In this document: positions 9,653-21,130 of the stretch, one piece after another | How positions within the stretch are numbered: position 1 is the stretch's first letter | How the letters are laid out: every line of letters begins with the position of its first letter | DNA from: Icerya purchasi | Taxonomy: Eukaryota > Arthropoda > Insecta > Hemiptera > Monophlebidae | NCBI GenBank assembly: GCA_039619475.1 | Contig: CM077116.1 | Location: forward strand, 18,535,443-18,599,442 | Length of the DNA: 64,000 nucleotides | Direction of reading: 5' to 3' | Notes under the pieces: model-generated | What the model was told of the DNA's origin: nothing | The model's input: the letters and a program-made list of their open reading frames with translations, nothing else | Database searches by the model: none | Translations under genes and position numbers: made by a program

Positions 9653-12160
9653 TGAACTTTACTCGTATATTATTATGGAACGTAAACGGTTTTCTTCCAA
9701 AAAAAACTAAAACTAGAAAACTTTCTTCGTCAGGAAAATATCGATCTTGCCCTGGTTACAGAAACTCACTTTACGGGCCGCTTTTTCCTAAATCGGCTTA
9801 GAGGCTACTTGATACATTTCTATAACCATCCCAGCGGTAAAGCCCAAGGAGGCAGTGCTGTCATCATCAGGGACGGTATACAGTTCTTGACAGAGCGCAA
9901 TATCTGCACTCCATCCATTCAAACCGCTTGCATCTCAATCCAAATGCACCATACAACCACTACAATAGCCGCAGTCTACTGTTCTCACAACAAGAAAATA
10001 ACAAAAGCTGACTTTGTGGACTTCTTCGCCGTGCTGGGCCCAAAATGGCTATCAGCACGCCCAGTGGGACTCTCGGTTATAAACTCAAGAGACCGCGAAC
10101 TACTCAAAGCCGTTCATAATATCAACGAATCATTCTTCCCTGGTGCACATGATTTGAAGAAAACCCCTGACCTGATTGACTTTTTCGTTACCAAAAATGT
10201 ATCAACGAGGTACTCCGACATAAGCAACTACTGAGACTTGTCATCGGATCACTTACCCATTGTATTAGCCCTCAGCGAAAAGGTGTTGTTTAAGAAGAGA
10301 ACTGAAGTACTAACTAGTAAACTTACAGACTGGGAACAATTCGGCCAGTCGATGGACGATACTGTAAACCTGAAAGTGAAGTTCAAAACGCCGACAGATT
10401 TTGATCTTGCGGTCGACAACTTCACATCGTTTGTTGTCAAAGCAGCGACTGACGCAACACCGGTCCAGAGATCAGTCACAAATCGGGAAATACTTTATCC
10501 ACACCAGATTCGTGACATGGTCCGCAAAAGACGCGCAGCGCGCAAGAGATGGTAGCGTACATGTAATCCAACTGATAAATCTACCTTTAACAAGCTTAGT
10601 AAGCAGACGACCGAGCTAACTCAGGAGATGAATCAGAGTTCGCTTAACGAATATCTAGTTGACCTCTTACCTGCAAAAGCTACGGACTACTCTATATGGA
10701 AAGCCAATCGGAGGTTCAAGCGTTCATACATTCGGGAAGTACCTATCCGTGATCAGCGTGGAAATTGGATCAGGAGTGATGAGGAGAAAGCTGAAGCCTT
10801 CCTCATCTTTCTTAGAGAATACTTTCCGGCCAAGTGACACATCTTATAACGATGAAATCACGATCGGGTCAGCAGACGACGTTAATGCCATCCTGAGAAT
10901 AAAGTATATTCCTGGGCAATGAAAGCAAGCGAATATTATTATAGTTCCCAAGCCAAACAAGCCTCAGGTGGAACTACAATCTTATAGACCTATTCCGCTG
11001 CTGTCGATTCCCAGTAAACTATTTGAGAAGCTCTTTTTAAAAATACTTAAGCCCATTATTGACCAGGAAGCCATCGTTCCTGATGCACAGTATGGTTTTC
11101 GCTGTAAACACTCCACCATCGATCAAATCCACCGAACCACAAGACTGATAGAAAATGCAATGGAGGACAAAAAATTTCGCCCGGCGATCTTCTTGGACGT
11201 TGAGAAGGCATTCGACAGAGTATGGCATGAAGGCCTGCTCTATAAGCTGAACCGTTTCCTCCCTGGAAACCATTGCGAAATATTCAAGTCCTATCCGCAC
11301 AACAGAAGTTTCAGAGTTAAGTACAACAATGCTCTGTCAAGTCAGTCGTCGATTGGAGCAGGAGTTCCCCAGCGGAGTATCCTGCGACCACTGCTCTATC
11401 TCATTTATGTAGCTGATCCCGCCATAGCGACCATAACTACGGAAGTAGACATGTTCGCCGACGACACAGCCATCTTTTCGGTAAACAGCTCATACAATCA
11501 AGCAGTTGCAGACCTACAATATGTAGCTTATGAGGTCTGCAACTGAGCGAAAAGGTGAAAAATCAAAATAAATGAACAAAAATCTGTCAGGGTGGATTTT
11601 TCACTTCGTCCTAGCACCTACATACCCACGGCCATAAACGAGAGGTTCATTCCAAGATCTGACTCAGCAAAGTACTTGGGAATGCATATCGATAGACGCA
11701 TGAACTGGAAAGTTCATGTAAAGAAAAAGTGCGAGGAGCTTAACATCAAATTACGTAAACTGTATTGGCTAATAGGGTATCGGTCACCTATGAATATGGC
11801 CAATAAACTTCTCATCTACAAAATGATCCTTAAGCCTGTATGGATCCATATGGCCTGCAGATATGGGGAACAACAAAAAAATCGAATCGACTCGTCATTC
11901 AGCGGTTTCAGAATAAGGCCCTACGCCTAATAACTAATGCACCATGGTATATAACGAACACTCTCCTTCATTGAGATCTGCAAGTTCCGAAGATTGACCA
12001 GGTGATCGAAAACTATGCGAAAAAGCACGAATACCGACTCCAGAACAATCCGAACATCATTGCGATCGAGCTCTTTAACATCGGGAACGATACGAAAAGG
12101 CTTAAAAGAATGAAGCCACGCGAACTTGTGTGCCTAAGCAATCTATTAAAACTCTCATAA
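9649..12160 (+). pseudogene. Decayed Jockey-type ORF2 (endonuclease + RT)
   Basis: This aligns collinearly with the intact ORF2 upstream. Matches include LLWNVNGFLPKK, LVTETHF, SSDHLPI, YRPIPLLS, YGFRCKHSTIDQ, FLDVEKAFDRVWHEG, FADDTAIF, KYLGMHID and a terminal TKRLKRMKPREL. Lesions are many. A frameshift falls after the first ~18 codons. The GGDFN endonuclease motif is deleted near 10045. There are stops at 10232-10234 and after RKRW near 10553. About 38 codons are lost before RIKYIPG near 10890. The RT motif GVPQGS is altered to GVPQRS. It cannot encode a working protein. The sequence differs throughout from the intact copy, so it belongs to a related subfamily rather than being a recent duplicate. 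Confidence 0.9.
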
Positions 12161-13740
12161 TGACCTAGGCAATGGCCAAAGTCAATTAAGAATGTGACTT
12201 TTTTTGTTTCCTGTTATTTTATTTTCACTGTTACCAGTATTTGTGTATGCCCTCGTGCAGTTCAATAATAAATAACGGTAACTTCACCGATTATCGGCGG
12301 CGCGATGGTCGACGTATTTTGTGTAAAAATGATCAGCGTACGCAAATAAAAATAAAATGGAATTAACGTACGCAAATAAGCCTATATTTATTATTTGAAA
12401 CGAGAAGAAAGTTTTAACGGTATCTGTTTTTGTTCTTCTTTTAAGGAATAAAGGTTTGCGTACTATGTACGCGTTTATTCGTTTTGTATAATTAATCGAA
12501 TTTTTTGAAGATTGGCTTTCGACAATTTTTTCAATTGTACAGTCTCCTGTAAAATAAATTATAACATTTTTACAGCAACTGCGATCCATTACACACACAC
12601 CTTTATCTTTTCGCCCGTAAGTTTTTTATGGTATTTTGAAGATACGCGAATAAATTAACGACAGTTGGTAATTGAAATTTAATTTAATTTTAACAAAGTG
12701 CGTTACGTTTATTTACGTACATATATCCGGACTGCTTCAGAAACTTACTTCAGCATACCTATTCAGATGCTAAGGACGCAGTTAAAACCTATGCTACTTG
12801 TAGTAGCTTACTCATTACTTTACTAAATGAGTTTTTAATTATACTACGCTAGGCCACTCGCCTCGCTAATATTTCGGTTGGATCTAGCGTAGCGCGTAGC
12901 CTGTTTGTCGTATCCGAAACACTTTCAAAACATGACGCACCTTTACATGAGAGATGCTTCTACAGATTAAAACCGTTTTTCCTCTATTCGCTAAATGACC
13001 AAAATAGAAAAAAAATAACAACGGAAGAAATTGTGCTTTTTTTTGGATTTTTAGCGTGACCCTATCGACGATACATTAACAATAATCACGCGTATTCAAA
13101 TATTCTTTCTCCGCGTTAATGGAAATACATTGTCTTTCACCGGATGCACTTCGACTGCTACCGCAGAGTTCCACTTAATTCGCCGATTTTTAGCCAATAA
13201 AATGCGTAAATAAATTGATGAAGGTAATGTCTGAAAATATATGAAGAAAACAATGCGAAAATTAAACATCTCTTTCCGAGCAATATTAGCGCAGTTGAAT
13301 TTTCCTCAATTGACATGGCATATAAAAATTACTCGAAGTTCGTATCGAGCTTGCACTTGCAACCTGCGCCGCTGAAATGACAAAAAGACGTGCATTTCGA
13401 AACTATATGAAATAACTTTCTTAATATATGTATAATCTCATAATATGCGCCAGAATTTCATAGTACGTAACACTAGAACAGCTCTAACGATTTTAATTAA
13501 GTTAATAAATTAGGTATTCTTTAGAATTCAGATAGACCGGCAGAGTTTTATCGTCGCCGAAAAAATTCTAAAAAACGAACGATTTTACAAAATATTCTCG
13601 CATTACAAAAAACAAAAACAAATTTAAAATGCATAAGCCGGAAATCCTCCCAACGGGTAATATGTACCTTCTGCAATCCGGAGCTCTAACCGAAATCGGG
13701 CGCATCCGCGGGTGGTGGATGATGGAAAGGCCTGTGTAGA
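12161..13740. other. No gene recognised
   Basis: The first ~60 bases look like the 3' UTR of the broken Jockey copy (GGCC block, no clear poly(A)). The rest is AT-rich with scattered short ORFs lacking any domain. There are no clear repeats apart from a CGCAAATAA-type word repeated at 12330-12380. Confidence 0.6.
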
Positions 13741-13758
13741 TTCAATTCAATTCAATTC

Positions 13759-13795
<37 letters not shown>

Positions 13796-14000
13796 GCTGT
13801 AAGTCGACAAATGCGCCTTGTGGCGCTAATAGTGCATACTATAAACAATTTTTTAAAAATAGCAGGTATAAAAATGAACATCAGAAATTTGTTTAACAAA
13901 AACAAATCGAAATCTGTTACAGTGTACACGAAAAAAACAAAAATAATTACATGAATAAATTAACGGAAAATAAAATGAAAAGAAAATTATAGTACAGTAC
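13741..14000 (-). repeat. LINE-like 3' end with hairpin and (TAA)n tail
   Basis: On the minus strand a hairpin, GCGCCACAAGGCGC (13813-13826, 5-bp perfect stem), is followed by ACTTACAGCA, then about twelve TAA units (13760-13795), then TGAATTGAATTGAA. A 3' hairpin followed by a short-period tail is typical of LINEs that lack poly(A). It may be the 3' end of the LINE whose C-terminus is seen at 15.39-15.83 kb on the same strand, but the DNA between is not coding and the link is not proven. Confidence 0.5.
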
Positions 14001-14372
14001 GAAAACATTATCTACAAATATAATACACCGCAATGTATAGAAATTTCGCCAAAACGCTTAGTGCTGTATCAAATATGAGCTTGCGAAAATTTGTATACAA
14101 TCAGATCGATAGTATACTATAATAAATGTAAAACAAGCTAAATAATCACATGTGTAGATGAAAATAAAATAAAATAAGATAAAATTGTGACTCCTTATAA
14201 ATCACTCCTAAAAATGAAAGTACATCATAACATATACATAGATATTTCGCTGGAGCTTAAACATAATAGATGTATATAACAAAACAAAATCGAAATCCTT
14301 TACAATACATGTTAAAATAAAGAAAAAATTGATTGCATAAATAAATGGAGATAAAATGAAAATGTAATAAAC
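13868..14372. repeat. Diverged direct-repeat pair, ~390 bp apart
   Basis: AACAAAAACAAATCGAAATC... near 13898 and AACAAAACAAAATCGAAATC... near 14280 are followed by matching blocks (TAAATTAACGGAAAATAAAATGAAAA versus TAAATGGAGATAAAATGAAAA). This suggests an internal duplication in the region upstream of the hairpin tail. Confidence 0.5.
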
Positions 14373-15389
14373 TTCACTTGGAATGCATGCGTGGAGACAA
14401 ACAGACATATCACGTAATGGGGTAACATGCAGTTTAAACATCTGAGTAAAATAAATCAAAAATAAAAGATTAGCTTAATAACGATATACTAAACTAAACC
14501 TATGGAAGTTCGATTTAATTGTCTACTGAATACCCAGTTTGTAATTGTACAATAATTAGTTTCGGTTAAGTGCATGCATTACATTCCGTTGTTTACACTT
14601 TACGTTTTATTTTATGTTAATAATATAGAGCAGTTTTATTTCACCATTTAAATATATCTAAGTATATCTACTAAGTAAAGAATACTTAAATTCTAAATGC
14701 GTTAGTACTCATAAAATGTCGTATAAATATGCTTTTCAATTAAATATACTACGTTTTCCGTATTAATTATAATAATATTATGCTGGTAGTTCATTTATAA
14801 GATTCATTGTTTCAAAGATGGTTTATAATTTAACATTTTTATTGTGTGTTTAGTAATTGAATTGGTGTTGTCGCTAAATATAAATATTGTTCCTGCTTAT
14901 GAAATTAGTGTCATTTACGTCTAATTTAGTTATAAATTTTAACTTTAAAAAGTTTTTCGGATTTATGTAAATATTGTTTTGATCGAGTTATTCTGTTTTA
15001 TTTCCGAATTATTCATTAAGTTAATTTTACGCGTGGCTGTGAGTTATCTAATTTATTTGTTTGTTATAATTTTCCTTTTTTTTTCATTTTATATTACCTT
15101 CTAATCTGGTGAATGAATTATATGTGTTTATTTCTTTATTATTTTATGTATATAGCAAATTTATACTAATTTTATAACCAACTTGGTTTTGTATGTAATT
15201 TAACTAGTATTAATACATTAATACGTAATAACTATGCTCGTATGATTTTGTAGACAGCTGTTAAATTGTTATTATTATTTATAGTTATATTAAAGTAGAA
15301 CTAAGTATATTATAATTTAACTTTTAGTATTCCTAATAATATGAATAATAATATATTTCCGTCTTTTTTTATAATTAGTCAAATGAATC
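14373..15389. other. AT-rich stretch, nothing recognised
   Basis: Very AT-rich, with no ORF of note, no long repeat and no RNA gene visible. It could be degraded 3' UTR of the adjoining minus-strand LINE. Confidence 0.5.
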
Positions 15390-15830
15390 TTAATTGATCC
15401 CGGCAGTAAGTTGAAGTACATTGCACCCATGTAGGAAACTTGATTTCGTACATGCTGCTTATTTACTTTGGTTTAACTCGGCCCTCTCTACACCCGATGT
15501 TCTCGTACTTCTTAATTTAATTAAAATATTGAATTTCGTTTTGTTCTTACACACAAAACTCAATAACTGGACTTGATGAAGCTATTGAAGGTTTAGTAAC
15601 TTATCATTTTTGCTATTATTATTACATAATATATTGCGAAGAATTTTTTGCTGTAAAGACTGTAGCGGCGTCAAATACCTCGAGGCTGCTTTTAAATAAG
15701 CAGTCACGAACCAAGCGCGGCTACTGATGGAAATTCTCAGGCAGATGATTCCAGTAGTGACAGGGCAATAAGATACGACGATGCATATGGATAGCTTGAA
15801 GGACTGCCTACTAAAAGTCTGCAAAATCCT
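15390..15830 (-). pseudogene. LINE reverse-transcriptase C-terminal fragment
   Basis: On the minus strand the translation includes YLTPLQSLQQKILRNIL. After frame breaks it gives TRTSGVERAEL and then KSSFLHGCNVLQLTAG. This order (LxPLxxLQxKxxRxI, then TRxxxxL, then SFLYxGxxLFNxLP) is the usual C-terminal signature after the RT domain in many Jockey/CR1-group LINEs. No catalytic RT motif is present. It is an old, 5'-truncated copy. Confidence 0.5.
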
Positions 15831-16889
15831 AGCACTGTCTCACCGTCAGCGAGTTTTGGTCACTGTCAATCATTAACAACCCGCTGCCGTGCGGTTAGGA
15901 TCGTAATCAACGGCATTAAATCCAGAAGCGTCTGTTTCCATATTGGGCGGCTCTCTGGTCAACGCATCTGATCTCCATGTTAGGAACGGCCAAAGTTTAT
16001 ATAACGGAAAAAAGCGGGAACCTACCGTGATTAACAATCGCAAGAAAATCAAATATGAACCGAAACATAAAAATATGTCACACGCCGTGCAATCCAATTG
16101 GAAAGCGGCGCGCGATAGGTTCAGTCCTCCATGTGTGAAATGGACTGCTGGCTATGGAGCAATGGAAAACCGGAAATACTAGTGGTGAAAATCATCTGAG
16201 AAATGTTCTTGGTAAACGCATGGATTAGGGACAGAATGAACGAGGAAATATATGCTCCTGGAATTCTGTACGGAAAATAAATTGTATATAATCCCCGCAT
16301 CAGTTATTCATTTTTACAGTTTTAACCGCGTTAGGATTTGAAGTATGGAAATTATCGCTGGAGTTGGGCAGTATAGAGAGCACGTTCCTAACATAAGCCG
16401 AGGTTTGCGTCGCATTTAAAAGGAGAGTCAGTGTTGTTTGTTTTAGTTATCTGTTTTGGGCTCGTTGAAAACTTCCCTCGATAGATGATTAGGCGATTCT
16501 ACATTTTCTCCCGCTTAAAAATAAATCGAAAAATGTATTTTATTTTCGGCCACACTCGAATTGCGCACCGTTATTTACCTGAGTCGAAGGTTAAAAAAAG
16601 GTCTGTAATATCCACACACGAATTGCGCATCGAAAGTTTGCAGGTATGAAATATAAAAAAACAAACGAAAACGACGCTCGGACCATAATCGCTGTTCGCT
16701 GGACTAAGGGTTTCCAAAACTGATGGCGCTTGATCGTACTATATTTTTAATGTTCGATAACTTTCAACATTTTTACGTATCGTATTTTTGAAATTAATTT
16801 TTAATCTACTAATGAAAAATACTACAAATATTTCCTGTATAACGGTTTATTAAAAAAGTATTTGAGAATACTACACTCCGAAGCATAAA
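15831..16889. other. No gene recognised
   Basis: A plus-strand ORF of 79 codons (15943-16182) is basic and matches no family I know. The rest has no clear repeat or coding signal. Confidence 0.5.
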
Positions 16890-17298
16890 ATCAACCACAG
16901 AACCCTGGTGGAGACGAAATTTCTCGCAGAGATTTTTCTGTCTTGAATCGCCTCCGAACAGGTCACACAACTCTTTCGCACGGGTATATCTTCACGGGAC
17001 AAGCACCTCCAAAGGTCTCTTCTGTGGTCAACCAAGCGCCCCGTCTACATCTCACCTCCTTCTCGAATGTTTCTCGTTTGCGGCACCAAGATCCACCTAT
17101 TTCACTACCACCTCTATCTCTAAGATCTTATCGAACGTTCCGTCTGCGGTCGCAGCTATGTTGGCTTTCGTGCGTAGCAGCGGCCTATACCATAGAGTTT
17201 AACCTTCCTAAGTAGGCTCCATGTGCTGTAATAGCCTCAGTAGTTAAACACAGCGCATGGAAATCCTCACTATTATTTTTATTTAAAAAAAAAAATCT
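16890..17298 (+). pseudogene. 3' end of an RNase H/zinc-finger LINE, with poly(A)
   Basis: The translation gives RDFSVLNRLRTGHTTLSHGY, then, after a lesion, SAPSTSHLLLECFSF. The same order occurs at 39.9-40.1 kb (DFAILSKLRLSHTALSHDY, then CPLCGFMTSPTVEHLLK). It corresponds to the C-terminal R-L-R-x-G-H / CxxC...H...C finger region after RNase H in I-like LINEs. A stop, a short UTR and a run of A at about 17286-17298 complete the 3' end. The copy is strongly 5'-truncated and frame-broken. Confidence 0.6.
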
Positions 17299-17880
17299 AA
17301 CGTTAGCTAACATGCTGGAAACCTTCTACCCATCTAGAATCTTCGGAACAAATTGATAACTGGCAAATTGAACCATTCCGGTAAATTCTGTAACCAGGTT
17401 GTCTTTCTTCTTCTCGTGGCCTCTTCCCCGTAATCTTCCCTTGCATTGGCATATATAGCAGGCTATATTGTTCTGGGTGTCGCATTACATGGCCAAAGTA
17501 TTTCAGTTTGCGATACGTAATTTCTCTTACTATTTCCTTGTCTTTACTCACGTGTTGTAGTATTTCGAGTTGCGTATTTCATTTGTCCACTTTATGCGAA
17601 TAATTCTACGATACAGCCACATCTCGAAGGCATCCGGTTTTCGTTCTACTGTTTTTGTAATTCCCAGCTTTCCACCCTTATACAGTAACACCGAGAATAT
17701 GTAACATTTTACCAGCCTTATTTTCAGATCCTGTTTTATCTTTCTGCTACATAATATTGTTTTTAATTTTAGAAATGCGCTTCGAGCTTTTTCGACTCGA
17801 ATTTTTATTTCATCGCATCCCATTGATCATTTATATTGCAGCGAGGTAATTGATATTTTTCAAAACTTGATTTTGCCGTT
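17299..17880 (-). pseudogene. RTE/CR1-like LINE RT C-terminal fragment
   Basis: On the minus strand: DEIKIRVEKARSAFLKLKTI, CSRKIKQDLKIRLVKCYI, FSVLLY, then DAFEMWLYRRIIRIKWT. After a frameshift near 17550 comes YRKLKYFGHVMRHPEQYSLL, then MQGKITGKR. This is the well-known post-RT segment of insect LINEs (AFEMWLYRRMLxIxWT...KLxYFGHxMR...GKxxGKR). The polymerase core is missing here. A possible upstream piece lies at 18.59-18.70 kb. Confidence 0.75.
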
Positions 17881-17904
17881 TCCTGTATGGTAATGCTGTG
17901 CTCA

Positions 17905-18250
17905 TTCTCTCCTAGCTAAATTAAATTTGATTCAGAATGCAGCCCTGCGCTTATGTCTAGGAATCTTGAAATCCACGCCTATTCCCGCGATTCTGCAGGG
18001 GCTAATATTGTTCCTTTATCTATCCGTAAATCTTACCTCGCGTATCGGTTCCTTATTAAACGCCTGCATATTTATCCAAACAATCTTGCCCCTGCATATT
18101 CTTCTCTCTTGCAAGATTGGCGTTTTTGCTCTAATAAGGTTCCCCCATTCTAGCTCGCAGTTAATATTTCGGGCCCGCTTTCGCATTTGCGGCCCTAATG
18201 TTAGATAGTGAACTCCTTGTCAGCTGGCACCGTGTGGCCGTGCTGTTGCA
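17905..18250 (+). pseudogene. I-like LINE fragment between RT and RNase H
   Basis: KLNLIQNAALRLCLGILKST begins the match. It continues in a second frame with IVPLSIRKSYLAYRFLIKRL and ends near LQDWRF. LDxIQNxALRLxLGxxxSTP...L.IR..YL is typical of the linker between RT and RNase H in I/R1/Loa-group LINEs. One frameshift is visible near 17990. Being on the plus strand between two minus-strand LINE pieces, it may be an insertion into that LINE. Confidence 0.6.
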
Positions 18251-18587
18251 GTATGGCCATAGTGTTGGGTGTAAATTCTACTCATTTCCTTTTGACAGTA
18301 TGGTAGGCGCTATTTTCGCAGTCGCCGCATAATTATTTTTCATAATTAAGAATTACAAACTTTGCTTTATAGTGGTTTAGAAAGTCGTTGAACTTTCGGA
18401 TTACTCTTTACAGCACGCTAAACGGTCTCTTCTATATAGCTTTAGTGCTTGATGGCTCTAACTGCTTTTCAAACATCCTGCGCTTCTTTTTCCTTAATTG
18501 TAGGCTGATTTCTTTGTCTGTCGGTACTGTGGGCTGTGTAATTGCAAATGTGGCCATGGTACGGAACAGCTAACTGTTTTTGCTCTT

Positions 18588-18705
18588 ACCTTCGCCAATG
18601 TCATTCCTTCTCTTTTTAGGATGCATATGTTTTTGCATTTATCGACGTTGATTTTCATTGTTTCTCCATCCTTGGTGTAGGCTTCTTAGTCAGATTCCAT
18701 TCCTT
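18588..18705 (-). pseudogene. Possible RT-domain scrap of the 17.3-17.9 kb LINE
   Basis: The minus-strand reading DGETMKINVDKCKNICILKR resembles the LNxxKTKxMVxSK motif (RT domain 6-7). It sits upstream, on the same strand, of the C-terminal part at 17.3-17.9 kb. The intervening plus-strand fragment could have split one element. The match is short and this is a tentative call. Confidence 0.3.
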
Positions 18706-20539
18706 GTGACTCCTGATTGCTACTATTTACACGTGTTGATGAGTAATCGTCCGTTAGCCCAGGGGAAAACCAAAATAAGGGAATAAAAATAAAATAGACA
18801 CGCGGATTTTATAATCCATACGGTCCGTATCGCAGAACTTTTTGCTTTACAAACTGCATTTTATAAGGAATGTCCATCTCAAACAAACTTATTCACAAAA
18901 ATCGTGTTAGTCTTACTCTTCTTTCTGTTAATTTAATGTAGCTTTTTTTGTTGTATGAATGTACATATGATGGGATATTATGGTGGCTGAATGTGTATGT
19001 ATGAAATGTGAAATGTGAGGATTCAATGAATGATATGTGGCTGTGCATACTTCATTTCAATTTGATCGGTTTATTTGATTTGAATGTATCAAAGAATATT
19101 ATAATTTTAAGTTTAAAAGTTCTTATAAAACCTTTTTTTTTTTTTACTTTTTATAACACCCTTTTCTCGTGCGCATTCTACTGTACTCCACTGCTCGTGC
19201 TTTATTACGCACGTGTGGAATTTTATAATAAATAAAAAAAAAAATCTATTAGCGTAGCAATTTCAGTTCTACAAGTGTATGTTCTTCAGATGGTGATTTT
19301 TCATAACGTTTACTTCATACTAATAATGCTGGCACAAAGAGTTTAACTTTAAAAAAAAAAAGATAAAGAAATAGTACAGAGAACAGATTTGGTTTATTTG
19401 AATCATTTATTACGCAGCCTGCTTTTATTATTAAAAGAATATAAAAGCTGGCGTGTTAAACGCGTAGCATAGAAAAGTGAAAGGTTATTATGTGTTTGTT
19501 ATTAGTTCACGGTTCACTGAATGAATTTATACGGAATCGAGTTTATACCCGACGACTTAACTCTCGGAATAGGCACTCTGTTTCATCCGGGGAAAATCCT
19601 CCGAAATCACAGCTCCTTTCTGGGTTTAGCGTCTAAAATAATTGCCTCCTCCGGCTTTAATAGGGTTCAACAGATGATGATTCGTTCATTTTTGAAACTA
19701 CGTTCAGCTTTCCCGCCGCAGTCGGATATCAAATTAACCGCGAGACGCAGCGCCAACCTTATTAAAGAGAAAAACAATTTTCAAAGAGTTACAAGGGGAC
19801 CATTATTATCGGCCCCCCCCCATTCAGCCCCCAACCGTTGGTTAATTAAAAAACATATCCTTTTTTAACGGGACTTTAAGCTGCCGACAGTGATCACATG
19901 GGGGGAAAGTCTATGTTGGGAATTTTATTAAGTGTTTTCACGATTATGAAGAATACGAATAAATTAAAATATCGTTGTTTATGGAAACCGAAAGCATAAT
20001 TTTCGGACATGTGAGACCGCCTGAACAAACGCTGCTATTTACCCTCTTATTTATTTGCCACGTATCGATTAGACTTTACGGAAATTTAGTTCAGGGAGTT
20101 TTAAATAGATTAAGATAATTCGAAAAAAAGTAATTTATGTTTATTCCGTAAAATCGCAAAAACTGCTCTTCATATGAAATTAGATACGATGTCAATCAAC
20201 GCATCTTAACGTAAAGTACATATACGATCCGACACCATAGCGCGCAGAAAGAGTAGGGTTTTGTTAAACAACAAAAAGAAAATAAAAAAACTTATTTCTA
20301 CGTGCATTTATATTCGAGTGTAGAGTGTGATTTTGCGAAAAAATGCGTACATAATCGAGAATTTATCGATACGGTGATTTGTGTAAAATCGATTTGTGAT
20401 ATGAAAAAAACAAAAAAAAAACACATTAAATGATACTGAAAAAAGTGAGTAAAATGTGGCACTTTGAAACAAAAATAAATTGAACCTTCAGCATCTGGGT
20501 ATGATATCCGCGCCAATGTTCTTCATATACAAGAAGGAA
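18706..20539. other. No gene recognised
   Basis: The stretch holds a plus-strand ORF of 115 codons at 19521-19868 with no recognisable domain, in a slightly more GC-rich, non-repetitive segment (19.5-20.1 kb). It could be host intergenic DNA. I found no splice-bounded exon I would defend. Confidence 0.5.
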
Positions 20540-21130
20540 CCAAAATCTGTCTGAATGGTTTGTCGGTATGACCGTCCTGATCTTGAAATTTACGATTTCT
20601 ATTCTTCTCGATCCATGACCACTGTCCTTAATCATTCGATAATTTTAATTACCTCGCTAGCTGTTTTCTTTATTCACCACTTCAGATTCGCGAGCCATGA
20701 TATTTCTTTGTCCCGTTTCTGGTTGGCCAATTATTATTTTCCCTTCAATTATTAATCGAAGCAGTGTCTATATTTCCCTGTATTCCACGTTATACGACCA
20801 AAGTATTTTCCGAATGTTAATGGTCTTGACTAATATTCTGAGTATTTTTATTCATGTGTTTTAGTACTTTTTGTATTTCACTTATTCTGCCCGTTCAGAT
20901 TATTTCTAGTAACCTACAATAAATCCGCTTTCGAGTATTGTCATTTTCTTCAGTATGGTTTCTCCGATCGTCCGTGACTTATGATCAACGACTGGATATC
21001 ATCGATATATTTAATATTTATTTTTATACCGTTAACATTAGTTCTAAGGTATTAGTGCTGCATCAAAAAAATTTCCTCTACCTAAAAATTAAATAGCAAA
21101 GGAGGATAGTACACGCTTGTTTCTTTTGAT
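20540..21130 (-). pseudogene. RTE-like LINE RT remnant
   Basis: On the minus strand near 21100-20970 the reading is PPLLFNF, a stop, VEEIF, another lesion, then TNVNGIKINIKYIDDIQSLI. This is the NGxxINxxxYADDxxLL palm motif with YADD changed to YIDD. Further on come KYFGRITWNTGKYRHCF, LKGK and SWLANLKW, the KLxYFGHxxRxxxRYxLL...GK...SWLxNLxxW tail of the same LINE type as at 17.3 and 32.1 kb. Stops and frame changes are frequent and the segment between the palm and the tail is shortened. Confidence 0.65.

Noticed and set aside
19521..19868. A 115-codon gene
   Set aside because: No domain, no recognisable family, and no splice or start context. Chance ORF length is plausible.
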